A stretch of DNA of 64,000 bases from Sabellastarte sp. h YS-2021 (lineage: Eukaryota; Annelida; Polychaeta; Sabellida; Sabellidae): the NCBI GenBank assembly GCA_964017235.1, contig OZ024928.1:87539566-87603565 (forward strand), given 5' to 3'. The notes under the pieces were generated by a model. It was given only the letters and a program-made list of their open reading frames with translations, had not been told where the DNA came from and ran no database searches. The stretch's first letter is position 1. Every line of letters starts with the position of its first letter. This document shows positions 1 through 9,600 of this stretch, piece by piece. The position numbers and the translations under genes were made by a program.

Positions 1-34
1 CTGAACTGTACACTTAGATCCCATTAAATTTTAA

Positions 35-1063
35 GAGTCATTTGGATCACCGGATAATTCATGTGGTAGTTTGCTATCAGCTGCAGCCGCCCTTGACGAC
101 TCAAGACAAGAAAGTTCTGACTCAGCTGCAGATTCCTTATCAGAAGAGGAGAGCTCGCAACAGACGTCAGCTGATGTGCAGTTGCAGATCCTGAAAGAAT
201 TGCAAAGAGTGAACAGTCGTCTGAATGCTGTGGAAGAGCAAGTGGCTGCAGGACATCACCAGACAGCTGTCCCGGGACAAAAGAAGGCAAAGTTAAGCAC
301 TTTAGAGTATCAGTCTGGTAAAAAGAAAAGTAAGAAAGTAGTGGTCACTTCTGACTCATCGTCAGATGAATCTGATATCCCTGATATCTCGAGTCTGAGG
401 TCGTCTAGAGAGTTACAAAAGAGAGTAGACCAAAGATTGTCAAAATTAGAAGAAAGCAGTCGTAGCAAAGGTAACTGTACCTCAAAAATTAAATTGAAAA
501 GGGGGGGGAGATGTTGACGTTTTTGTAGAGAAAAAAGTAGCTTGGCCCCATGAAGCCATATTGGGGGGGGGGTAAGTCGTCAGAGAATTAGTTATGATCA
601 GTTGTCCCTCACTCAGTTTGTGCAAGGTTTTGTCAGAAATATTTTGGAGGAAGGTGATGGAAAATGCAGGGAACACATGTTAACTTATTTATCAGAATTA
701 ATGGAAGATGCGACAGATTTTAGCTGGGGTAATGCAAAGGCTGCTCATGCAGTTTTACTGTGTGAGATGGAAAGGGGTGTCTTAGATTGGTCTCATACAA
801 GTCGCATTGAAAGTATTAGGTGAGCTCATGCTCAAAAGCACCATCAAACTCAAAAATCAAACTGGGGAAAGCAAGAAAATAACAAAAAACCATGGTACTG
901 CAAACTTTTCCAGTCGGGTAATTGTATGTACTCCAGGGATCATGAACATGGGGGCAAGATGTATAGGCACATCTGTGTGCATTGCTTAGCATTAGGTAAG
1001 CAGCTTAATCATCCTGGTAAAGAATGCAATGCAAACAAAAAATCTGGTGCAAAAAACGAGTAA
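35..1063 (+). pseudogene. gag-like protein of element 1, interrupted
   Basis: Structural (gag-like) protein of element 1. The reading frame runs from about 35 to the G-run at 501-508, shifts, runs to a second G-run at 563-572, shifts again, and continues to TAA at 1061-1063 with one in-frame TGA at 821-823. Removing one G from the first run and two from the second restores alignment with the gag of elements 2 and 3. Visible parts are an acidic, serine-rich N-terminal region, a coiled-coil-like stretch (LQILKELQRVNSRL), a lysine-rich linker, the conserved block FVQGFVRNIL near 620-650, and a C-terminal C-x7-C-x5-H plus H-x-C-x2-C-x8-H-x4-C region near 893-1030 that probably binds zinc and nucleic acid. 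A TAA at 32-34 lies in frame just upstream, so the true start is either lost or outside the window. Confidence 0.75.
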
Positions 1064-1095
1064 CTGGCTGTCCAGAAAGTGACGTTTTGGGCAGC
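1051..1095 (+). promoter_or_regulatory. Predicted -1 ribosomal frameshift signal, element 1
   Basis: A AAA AAC at 1051-1057 sits in the gag frame as codons AAA AAC, two codons before the gag stop (TAA 1061-1063). After a 9-nt spacer a hairpin can form: GCTGTCC at 1067-1073 pairs with GGGCAGC at 1089-1095, extended inward by A/G-T and A-T pairs to about 11 bp. pol is open in the -1 frame from 1057 (CGA GTA ACT). The heptamer has the X XXY YYZ form known from retroviral and coronaviral -1 frameshifting. Function is inferred. Confidence 0.7.
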
Positions 1096-3516
1096 AAAAA
1101 TATGAGTGTACATAGGGACTGTCAGTCGTGTGACGCACATGAGGCATCACCTGTTTTTAAAGTTGTACATCATGATAACAAAGGTGTATGTGTATCTAGT
1201 GTTTTGAATGCTGACCCCCAGTACAGGGAGGTCAAAGGTCATAGTACCTCACGTCTTGTGAAAACAAAATATTACACAAAATGTTTTTATAATTCCAAAG
1301 TGGACAAAAAGCAAATTGTTGGTCTATTGGCGAGAGGTAACAAAGCCAAATATTTGCTGAATAAAGGTGTGAAAGTCCCAACAAAGATCTATCGCCCCAC
1401 CGATAACAAAGGCATTGTTTCTAGTATGGACACAACTTGTGGCACGTCAGGTAGAGGCGTTGATGAAGTGTCACTTCATGGTGATGGGGTGTTCACACCT
1501 TGTGCACATGTGAATGAATGTGTTAGCATGCAAGACAATAGTATGCGTGGTAATCCACTTCATAACAATTATGCAGGCATTTCTGACACTGATACTAATA
1601 CATATTATCTCGGAAATAACAGAAAAAAGCAGGTCCCAATGGCTGGTGACAACATATGTAACAACCAAATGGTCAAGGTGTTTGACATCAATGCTGCCGG
1701 TGATGACAAATTTTTAAATACTTTGTTGTCGAAACAGGTAGTCAAGAAAATAAAAGGTAATGAATACTTACAATGTGACGTTTTCAAAAAATGGAGGCAA
1801 CAGACAGACTTTGACTTTGGCTTTGTGCCTTTGTCTCCTCTGGTTTTACCTCAAGACAGAGGTCAAGGCCCTGGGTTTGAATCTCCCATTGATCAACACT
1901 TTATGGCGAAACGTCATGGTGTTCCAAATTTTTTAGGAAGTCGTATTCCTGTGTCTTCTCAGTTGAATGTTGAAGAATGGGAAAAGGTCTTGATTGATTA
2001 TTGGGACACACAATTGATTGAGCTCATACGTTATGGCTTTCCTCTGGACTTCAACCGAAATTGTAACCTTAGTTTGGATAAAAGAAACCATGCCTCTGCT
2101 ATGCAGTTTCCCAGTCATGTTGACACTTATTTGGCAGAGGAGAAGAGTTTTGGCTCCATTTTAGGTCCTTTTGCGGAGAACCCCATTGCTAACTGTCATT
2201 ACTCCCCCTTTATGACCAGGGAGAAGTCGGGTTCGGATAACAGAAGAGTTATCATAGATCTCTCTTGGCCTAAAGACAACTCTGTCAATGCTGGCATTGA
2301 TAAGAATTCATACCTTAATACCGAGTTCGCACTGACCTTCCCCACTGTTGATCATGTCACCCAGGAACTTAAAAAACTTGGCAGGGGCGCTCATTTATTC
2401 AAAATTGATATCAGCAGGGCCTTTAGGCACATCAAGGTTGACCCTGCTGATTATGATTTGTTAGGATTATACTGGAATGGCCACTTCCTGGACACTTGCG
2501 TCCCATTTGGGAGTCGTCATGGGACGCAAATCTTTCAACGCGTCAGCGACGCCGTCAGATACGTCGTCCGTTCCCATGGCTACAAAATTATAAACCATGT
2601 GGATGATTTTCTTAGAGTGGGCATGCCACGTCAGGCCCGTGATGCTTTTGCTTGTTTGTATTCAGTGCTGAACGTGTTAGGCTTGTCCATAAGCGACAGG
2701 AAGCTGGTACGTCCTGGAACTCAAGCAGTATGCTTGGGGGTCCTTATTGACTCTAAAAAAGGCACCATATCCATTCCACAAGAAAAAATGGCCCAGATAG
2801 TTCAATTAGTGACCTCATGGGGTGTCAGGACTCATTGCTCAAGGCGTCAACTTCAGTCACTCCTAGGTCATTTGCTATATCTTCACAAATGCGTCAAACC
2901 TGCGAGGTATTTTGTAAACAGAATGCTTGATCTCCTGAGAGCTAACTACAATGAGCAAAAAATCAAGCTTACTCCAGATTTCTACCATGATCTAAGGTGG
3001 TTCCAAAAATTTCTTCAAGTTTACAATGGCGTGTCCATTTATGATCATGTTTTTTCCACTGAAACTCTTGAACTAGATGCATGCTTGACGGGTTTGGGTG
3101 CCAGATGGGACAATTTTGTCTATCAACTACCTGTTCCCAAAAATTACAAAAACATGGTCATTGTTCACATGGAGATGGTCAATATAGTGGTTGCACTCAA
3201 AGCTTTTGGGCCCATGTGGGCAGGAAAACGTATTCCGGTGAAGTGTGACAATGAGGCTGTAGTTCATGTCTTATCTGCAGGCCAAACCAGGCACCCTTTC
3301 CTGGTGGCCTGTGCCCGTAATGTCTGGTATCTGGCTGGCCAATACGACATTGAGATGTCATATATCCATGTCCTGGGAAAAAACAATCAGGTAGCAGATT
3401 TGCTGTCTCGTTGGTCTGGTGATGCAGCATGCTTTCAAAAACTAAGTCAATATGTCCAAAACCCTGTATGGGTGCCAGTCGACTTACAAATGTTAGACAT
3501 TGATTATGTAATATGA
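1057..3516 (+). CDS. pol of element 1: reverse transcriptase and RNase H
   Basis: Copies element RNA into DNA and removes the RNA strand. The frame is open for 819 codons from the predicted shift point; an ATG at 1024 lies in the same frame but inside gag, so I treat the product as a gag-pol extension. The first ~260 residues form a poorly conserved linker containing KCFYNSKVDKKQI, then a conserved FGFVPLSPLVLP block. RT motifs follow: A as FKIDISRAFRHIKVDP, B as CVPFGSRHGTQIFQ, and C as HVDDF at 2596-2610, where the usual YxDD tyrosine is histidine. RNase H shows D in LDACLTGLG, E in HMEMVN, D in CDNEAV and D in VADLLSRW. No stop or shift is present, so this is the best preserved gene of element 1. 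Confidence 0.9.
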   Translation, partial: RVTGCPESDVLGSKNMSVHRDCQSCDAHEASPVFKVVHHDNKGVCVSSVLNADPQYREVKGHSTSRLVKTKYYTKCFYNSKVDKKQIVGLLARGNKAKYLLNKGVKVPTKIYRPTDNKGIVSSMDTTCGTSGRGVDEVSLHGDGVFTPCAHVNECVSMQDNSMRGNPLHNNYAGISDTDTNTYYLGNNRKKQVPMAGDNICNNQMVKVFDINAAGDDKFLNTLLSKQVVKKIKGNEYLQCDVFKKWRQQTDFDFGFVPLSPLVLPQDRGQGPGFESPIDQHFMAKRHGVPNFLGSRIPVSSQLNVEEWEKVLIDYWDTQLIELIRYGFPLDFNRNCNLSLDKRNHASAMQFPSHVDTYLAEEKSFGSILGPFAENPIANCHYSPFMTREKSGSDNRRVIIDLSWPKDNSVNAGIDKNSYLNTEFALTFPTVDHVTQELKKLGRGAHLFKIDISRAFRHIKVDPADYDLLGLYWNGHFLDTCVPFGSRHGTQIFQRVSDAVRYVVRSHGYKIINHVDDFLRVGMPRQARDAFACLYSVLNVLGLSISDRKLVRPGTQAVCLGVLIDSKKGTISIPQEKMAQIVQLVTSWGVRTHCSRRQLQSLLGHLLYLHKCVKPARYFVNRMLDLLRANYNEQKIKLTPDFYHDLRWFQKFLQVYNGVSIYDHVFSTETLELDACLTGLGARWDNFVYQLPVPKNYKNMVIVHMEMVNIVVALKAFGPMWAGKRIPVKCDNEAVVHVLSAGQTRHPFLVACARNVWYLAGQYDIEMSYIHVLGKNNQVADLLSRWSGDAACFQKLSQYVQNPVWVPVDLQMLDIDYVI

Positions 3517-3618
3517 GTGTTTGTATGTAGTGTATTGTACTATAGTATATTTTTCTCCATCTAGGGCTGTGCATGTATAACACTGACACAAATAACTGCT
3601 GATACTATGCTTTGTTGT

Positions 3619-3620
3619 AG
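3619..3620 (+). promoter_or_regulatory. Possible 3' splice acceptor before the recombinase, element 1
   Basis: The run TACTATGCTTTGTTGTAG ends in AG at 3619-3620, just ahead of the recombinase frame. Element 2 has nearly the same sequence (TACTATGCTTTATTTTGTAG) at the same place, and element 3 has a better T-rich acceptor. I infer the recombinase may be made from a spliced RNA. I did not find a matching donor. Confidence 0.35.
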
Positions 3621-4600
3621 GGTCGAAGGTCATGACTCACCTGTCTCAAGAAGCTGGTGTCAGGTTGCAAAGTGCCTTCAGGCCAAAGACTGCCAAGTGT
3701 TACTCATTGCTCTTTAGAACATTTATGGCGTTTCTCATATATATTAAAGTAAAGGTGTCTCAGGTTGACTGTCAAGTCATTTTGTGTTTTCTTGAATTGT
3801 TGGCAAAACAAAACACTTCTGTACATATGGTGGCTAATTATATTGCTGCTATCAAAGCCAAGTTTATGATTTTTGGTCTCCAATTTTGGGTTGTGGATGA
3901 CCCACGTATAAAATATTTTCTAAAGTCCCTCAAAGTGAATCGACCTTTGTGTATTCCTAGAAGAAATATTATGGACATTCACACTTTGAAAAAATTGGTT
4001 TTATTGTGTGACAGTATCCACATGGGGTTGGTGTACAAAGCCGTTTTCTTAACAGCATTTTTTGGTTTTCTTCGCCTGTCCAACCTCACCCCTCATTCAG
4101 TTTCGGCTTTTGATCCATCTAGGCATATCACAGCTGGTGATGTTTTCTTTTCCAAAAAATTCGTGAAAATTTTGTTGAAATGGTCTAAGACCATCCAATC
4201 AAGAGACAAGTGTCATGTGTTATCATTACCTCGGTTAAAATCTTCGGTATTATGCCCCCACAGGGCTCTGAGAGCTTTGTTTCACATGTATGCACCGTCT
4301 GAAGATGAGCCTCTATTTCAAATTTTGACCAGAAAAGGTTGGCAATTGCTCATAGATTCTCGAGTTTGAAAGACTCTCTCCAAATTCAATGTGAAATTGG
4401 GTTATCCTTCCAATTATTTTACCTTCCACACATTCCGACATTCTGGGGCCACCCTGGCTTATAATTCTGACATCCCTATCCAAAAGATCAAACATCATGG
4501 CTCCTGGACGTCGGAATGTGTGTGGAGGTACATTCAGCAAGATCAAACCATGGGAGAACAGGTGGCCTCTGCTTTTGCTAATGTTTTGGTTGATGCTTAA
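3621..4600 (+). pseudogene. Tyrosine recombinase of element 1, one internal stop
   Basis: Phage-integrase-type recombinase that would join the circular DNA copy to the chromosome. An ATG in frame lies at 3632. The N-terminal SAM-like core-binding part includes FRPKTAKCYSLLFRTF. Catalytic residues visible are Arg I in FLRLSNL (near 4070), H-x-x-R in FHTFRHSGA (near 4430), H/W in HGSW and the nucleophile Tyr in VWRYIQ (near 4530). A TGA at 4367-4369 interrupts the frame at the position of an arginine in element 2 (IVRKTL); the frame resumes directly without a shift and ends at 4598-4600. The host-gene alternative is unlikely given the retroelement context. Confidence 0.85.
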
Positions 4601-4617
4601 CTACCTACTTTTGGGCT

Positions 4618-5126
4618 TGGGGCGAATTTTACACCCCTTACTGTATTATTACACTGGTATTGTAAACTTAAGGTCACCTCAGTTTGTATGGGCTGCTGGT
4701 TTCACCCTTAATTTCCCGTATCTAACTCACTTTGACCCGAATGGGGGGCTGAAGTGACCTTCATTTGACCTTGGCTAGCTCGTTGCTTGCATTAAACAGG
4801 GGTTTTGGCTAGCAGGGTCGGGGTAATGGTCCCTCAGTATTTTACCACAGCCTCCACTCTGGGTGACCTTGGGGTCATTACAGTGTAATCTCAAGGTCAA
4901 ACCACCTTGATCTTAGTGACCTCGGGGTCATACTCATTTGCCAACTTAACTTTATAATTTCTTACATTATCATGTATTTAATCTGTGCAACAATCACTAT
5001 ACAGGACTGTACATAGAATAGAATTAGTAGTTGTATGCATTTGTTAAATGAAATATATATATATATTATCATGAAAGATATCTCGCAAGCTCACTTGTTA
5101 TTATTGAGTTCCATGGGGTGGGGGGG
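4618..5126 (+). repeat. Element 1 terminal repeat B1
   Basis: About 509 bp beginning TGGGGCGAATTTT and ending at CCATGGGG plus a G-run. It is repeated almost base for base at 5459-5972. In the Ngaro plan this is B1. It contains nine RGGTCA-type hexamers on either strand between 4671 and 4930, including two TGACCTnnGGGTCA arrangements at 4864-4877 and 4917-4930. It may hold the promoter or RNA-end signals of the element. Confidence 0.85.
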
Positions 5127-5458
5127 ACTGTCAGAAGTGATGTATAGGCATCACTGTCGTCAGTCCTCCACACCATGGAAGTGTGCTTGCCGCTTAAGGT
5201 ATCCTTATGTAAGCTACCAGGCGAAGCCATGGTGATATGACCTAATTACTGGCCATTGGTCAGTCCCTCTTTCTTTCTGACTATTCTTGGAAATTTCCTC
5301 AGTTTGATTGTAGAAGCCGACCAGTGAACATTAAATTTTTGCCCACCCTCCACTCCCAGTATATGGGCCTGTTTCTGTTTTTCTGTGATATCCTCACTTT
5401 TTAAACGTTTTTAATTTATACATCTTTATTTTATATATTTTTGTTTTAGTTCTCCTTA
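5127..5458 (+). repeat. Element 1 middle segment (expected A2)
   Basis: A 332-bp segment between the two B repeats, starting ACTGTCAGAAGTGATG. In a Ngaro element it should equal the 5'-terminal A1 repeat, which lies outside the window, so this identity is inferred and not seen. It contains a small inverted pair AGTGATG/CATCACT near its start. Confidence 0.6.
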
Positions 5459-5972
5459 TGGGGCGAATTTTACACCCCTTACTGTATTATTACACTGGTA
5501 TTGTAAACTTAAGGTCACCTCAGTTTGTATGGGCTGCTGGTTTCACCCTTAATTTCCCGTATCTAACTCACTTTGACCCGAATGGGGGGGCTGAAGTGAC
5601 CTTCATTTGACCTTGGCTAGCTCGTTGCTTGCATTAAACAGGGGTTTTGGCTAGCAGGGTCAGGGTAATGGTCCCTCAGTATTTTACCACAGCCTCCACT
5701 CTGGGTGACCATGGGGTCGTTACAGTGTAATCTCAAGGTCAAACCACCTTGATCTTAGTGACCTCAGGGTCATACTCATTTGCCAACTTAATTTTATAAT
5801 TTCTTACATTATCATGTATTTAATCTGTGTAACAATCACTATACAGGACTGTACATAGAATAGAATTAGTAGTTGTATGCATTTGTTAAATAAAATATAT
5901 ATATATATTATCATTAAAGATATCTCGCAAGCTCACTTGTTATTATTGAGTTCCATGGGGGGGGGGGGGGGG
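5459..5972 (+). repeat. Element 1 terminal repeat B2
   Basis: Second copy of the B repeat, differing from B1 by scattered single bases and by the length of the final G-run (16 G at 5957-5972, against GGGG-T-GGGGGGG in B1). It marks the right end of element 1; the sequence after 5972 no longer matches B1. Confidence 0.85.
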
Positions 5973-6323
5973 CTGACAACTATCGGTAGTCAACGTATTG
6001 TTACCTATCTGGTCATACATTCAAATCCAGCCCCTTGGCAACAAGTGGTATGTACTGAAGTCTTTTTCAATATGACATACTCTTTGACTGTTTTGTCTAT
6101 CTTTATGCTTGTATTCAAATAAAAATTTATTCCATAAATCCCAGTTTTATTGCCTTTTTTTCCAAAATGGGTCATAGTTAGGTCTAACTTTAAAATTGAA
6201 AAGGTAAAAAAACTTATAAATATGGAACAGAGACATTATATGGAGCTCAAGTTGCATTAGGATAAAGTGCTACATCTTGTCTAAACACAAACTATATCTT
6301 TAGGACGGACAGAAATTTTTAAT
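5973..6323. other. Intergenic strip with poly(A) signals on both strands
   Basis: Between element 1 and the galactosyltransferase. AATAAA occurs on the plus strand at 6118-6123 and on the minus strand at 6126-6131 (TTTATT as written). The minus-strand one lies about 195 bp past the stop codon of the galactosyltransferase and is a plausible poly(A) signal for it. I see no gene here. Confidence 0.5.
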
Positions 6324-6642
6324 TTAAAATATTCCATTCCTCCTTTTTACTATTTCTTTTCTGTGCATTGCAATCCGGTCTGCCCTTCTCTTTTCTTCAA
6401 TGAGTCTTCTACGAACTGCTATAACCTTGCCTTTCTCGATAGGATCTGAGAGTAACCTCCTTTTGTACTCCTGAGCTTTTGTTTTAAAGTATGTGTTAGA
6501 CTCTTGCAATGTCACTGGTCCATAGAGTTTGACATAGAAATGGGTGAGAAGTGTGTTCAATATGCTGTAGGTGAGGCTGTAGTGGATACTGCTTAATCCA
6601 TCATACGAGGAAAATTTCCAGTGATAACGAGCCTCACGTGAT
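6324..6642 (-). CDS. Galactosyltransferase exon 6 (C-terminus)
   Basis: Acceptor GATTCTTTCAG. Encodes [20 protein letters not shown], matching the family's DGLNSL block, then a lysine/arginine-rich tail ending RRNGIF and TAA at 6324-6326. The basic tail extends well beyond where vertebrate B4GALT1 stops. Confidence 0.85.
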
Positions 6643-9600
6643 CTGAAAGAATCAGTTACACATTTAATAATATTGCTTTATCAATCAGGATAAAGGTAAC
6701 CTTTACTGAGGAGGTTATTACTGGGGTATATATTCACACACTATATGTTATGTTATGTATTTATACTCAGCGCAATATCTCCATATACTACAGGACTCAA
6801 AGCGCTATTTAACCAATCTGACTGTACAGGTACAGCCCCAACTCACAAGTAACTGACATTCCCCTAACTGGAAGATAGAGGCTCAAGGATGACCATTTAT
6901 CAACGTCCTTGAGGTTCTTTAACCTGCCACTGGGGATAGGACCCAATGACAGAGGACCGCCATTTTAAGTGGTCATCCGAGCCACTATGTATCTGCCTGT
7001 ACCTGGGATTGAACCCACGTCCTCTGAGTTCCTAGACAAGTGTGTTACCCGCTAGGCCACAGTGGCAGATGGACAGACAGACATGCATGCAATGCAAATA
7101 TGAGAATCTAGTGCCCAAATAATATTATTTATTACTGGCAAGTACTGCCTTGTTCATACATTCAAACTTATATAATCGTCCGTCCATCTCATGGGATACA
7201 AACTCCACCTATGTGGTTAAATGCACGAGACACAGATCATTATAAAATTAAATTTTTACCACAATTTTTTTTTATTGTAATGATGTGTGAATGTGTTCAT
7301 GTTTCATGTTATATAGTATCACAAGAAAATCTTTTTAAAACTTGGCTGCTTGCAGAGAAGTGTAGAATTACTTTTAAAACCTTGGCTGCTTACAAAGAAC
7401 TACACAATTGTTTTGAAAAAAATATGCACTTAAGTTTTCAGGGTTGCAACATTGTCAAAAATAACATGATACCTAAAATGATACAGTTTCTTTTCTTCAA
7501 TACCAAAAATTATTAGGTGTAATGCGAAAGGCCAATATAAGATTAATTTTTTCACTATAATTTTGTTACAAGACGCTGAATACTTCAGTATTTATTTATT
7601 TTTGTTGTCATTGAATGATGACTTAAAAGTAATCCATTGTAATTGTTATTGATTTTAGATTTTGGCATGGTTATTAACTGTCCATACGTTCTAGCTGCTT
7701 CAGGATTGGTCTGGTCTCTGTCATGGTCCAACATCTTATATCTTCCGACAGTATTATTGTATCTGTCCAAGTGTAGATTATGTCTAACGAATCTGTGAAA
7801 AGACATAAACAGAATGAACTATTTTTGGTAATTAATTAGTAATCTTGAACTGTGTATTAATCACTTAATAAAAGGGGTCTTTTTGTATCTTAAACTTATC
7901 GTTAAATTTCCTGAATGCATTGTTTTTGTACCAGATCATTACTTTCGTATAACTTTTATATTTACATATTAGTAAAAAGTGATTGCATGCACAATTTAGA
8001 AAGTTTATAAATCTGGAATGTTTTACAAAATCTTTTTGACAAAATTTGTATTATGGTATACTAGAACAGAAGGGAACAGGGAAAGCCAAGGGGCAAGATT
8101 TACTATTTTAAGTTCAGTTTTAGGCTGAAGTGTTACATTTTGTCTCAACTTAAGTCTCTTGTCTTATGTGGGTGTTCCACCACACGACTAAGCTTCCCGA
8201 TTAAGGGTTTTCTGTAGTCGGTTTCAAATATTTGCTTAGTCCAAGGCGTTCGGTATGGATCGGTAGTTGTCGGTTGGGGCCGTGAGAAATATCAAACATG
8301 TTTGATATTTCTCATGATCCAAACCGATTTTCATTTCCCGCCATCAACAAAATGTCCAGTCCCACGCTTTCTCAGGCCTCCTCAGACCCAAATTTACACA
8401 GTCCTATGTTGTCTCAGGCCTCCTGCGACCCTTAGTCCCAGGCGTCCCTAGCTTAGTCCCAGGAAGCCTGTTTGTCAGTCACTGACTCATAACAGATCTT
8501 TGAAGTTTCATGCGTGTGAAAATGAATCGGTTTCATTAGTCCCGAGAAGCCTCAGACCATCTCAGGTGTCCTGGGACTAAGAAATCTGGGTCTGGGACTA
8601 AGCCCCGACTAAGAGAAGCCGATCCAAACTGATCCAAGCCGGCCTCCTCAGGCCGCCTGGGACCACTGAAATTTAGTCTGCGACGGTCTGAGGACGCCCC
8701 AGGAGGCCTGGGACTAATTACCGATTAAGCACCGACTATTTTCCGCGCATCTGAAACCAAAAAGAGGCAGCCTGGGACTATATAAGCGACCGCACACACG
8801 CTTTCTGTGTTTAGACTGGTTGGCTACTGAGAGACAAGTGTCACTTACTGCTTAGGGGTTTTCAGTTTTTTTACATTTCACATTTTACTTGAGTTAGGGC
8901 AAATTTAACAGTTAGGAGACACATTTTAGTTTTTTTACTTTTTGGGGGATATTCACTGGAGTTATGAGGAAAGAGAAAGGAGGAAAGAGATAAAAGAAGA
9001 AGATGGAGGAGAGGCAAGTGGAGAGGGAGAAGGAAGGTGGAGAGTTAGAGGAGATGACAGAGGAAAGGACAGAGGAGGACGGCTTGAGTCGAACTTTCTG
9101 CTTGACATTTATTTTTTAATAATTGTAAAATGATGAGACACTTCTTGGACTCAAGTTTTTACTTAGCTTTGAGCATGCCACTAAGGGGCTTAAGTTTTCC
9201 AGAATTATTGAAATATTTATGCATTGCCCTCATATATTAGTACATTCAAAATGCATTCATTCAAGTCACTATAACCTGGCAGGATATATCAAAAGCAAAA
9301 GTCTCTACTAAATTTGGGCTTAATTTCTTTCTTGAATCCCAAAGGGTAAACTAAAACATAACTGAACCCCACCCCAGGAAAATAACTGGGACCCATCGTA
9401 AATATTAAATATCCACATGCTTTAGAAATGCTTTTACCTGTAATATGTATCGTCATCCTCTCCTCCCCATCCAAACATGATGTTAGTAAATCCATTCATG
9501 AGATTCACTGTAGACCTGTGCAAAGCCAGAGCTCCTCCAGCATAGTATATATATGGTAGTCTGAAACAATGATGCCAAAAATGTCTTCAGTAATTTATTT

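Larger units (their letters stand above)
1..5972 (+). mobile_element. Ngaro-like tyrosine-recombinase retrotransposon, element 1 (5' end outside window)
   Basis: A retroelement with gag, then pol (RT and RNase H), then a tyrosine recombinase, and no DDE integrase or protease that I can see. This order, plus a 3' end of the form B1-A2-B2, is the known plan of Ngaro elements in the DIRS order, which integrate by tyrosine recombinase. The matching 5' repeat (A1) would lie left of base 1. The copy is damaged: two G-run shifts in gag, one stop in gag and one in the recombinase. pol is open throughout. I place the right end at the G-run ending at 5972 because similarity between the two direct repeats stops there. 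Confidence 0.85.

Noticed and set aside
1-5972. LTR retrotransposon (gypsy/BEL) interpretation of the gag-pol elements
   Set aside because: No DDE integrase or aspartic protease is visible; a tyrosine recombinase follows pol and the repeats are of the split type.
7211-7516. 101-codon plus-strand frame in intron 5 of the galactosyltransferase
   Set aside because: It is antisense to the host gene, A+T-rich, shows no domain and no repeat relationship; probably chance.
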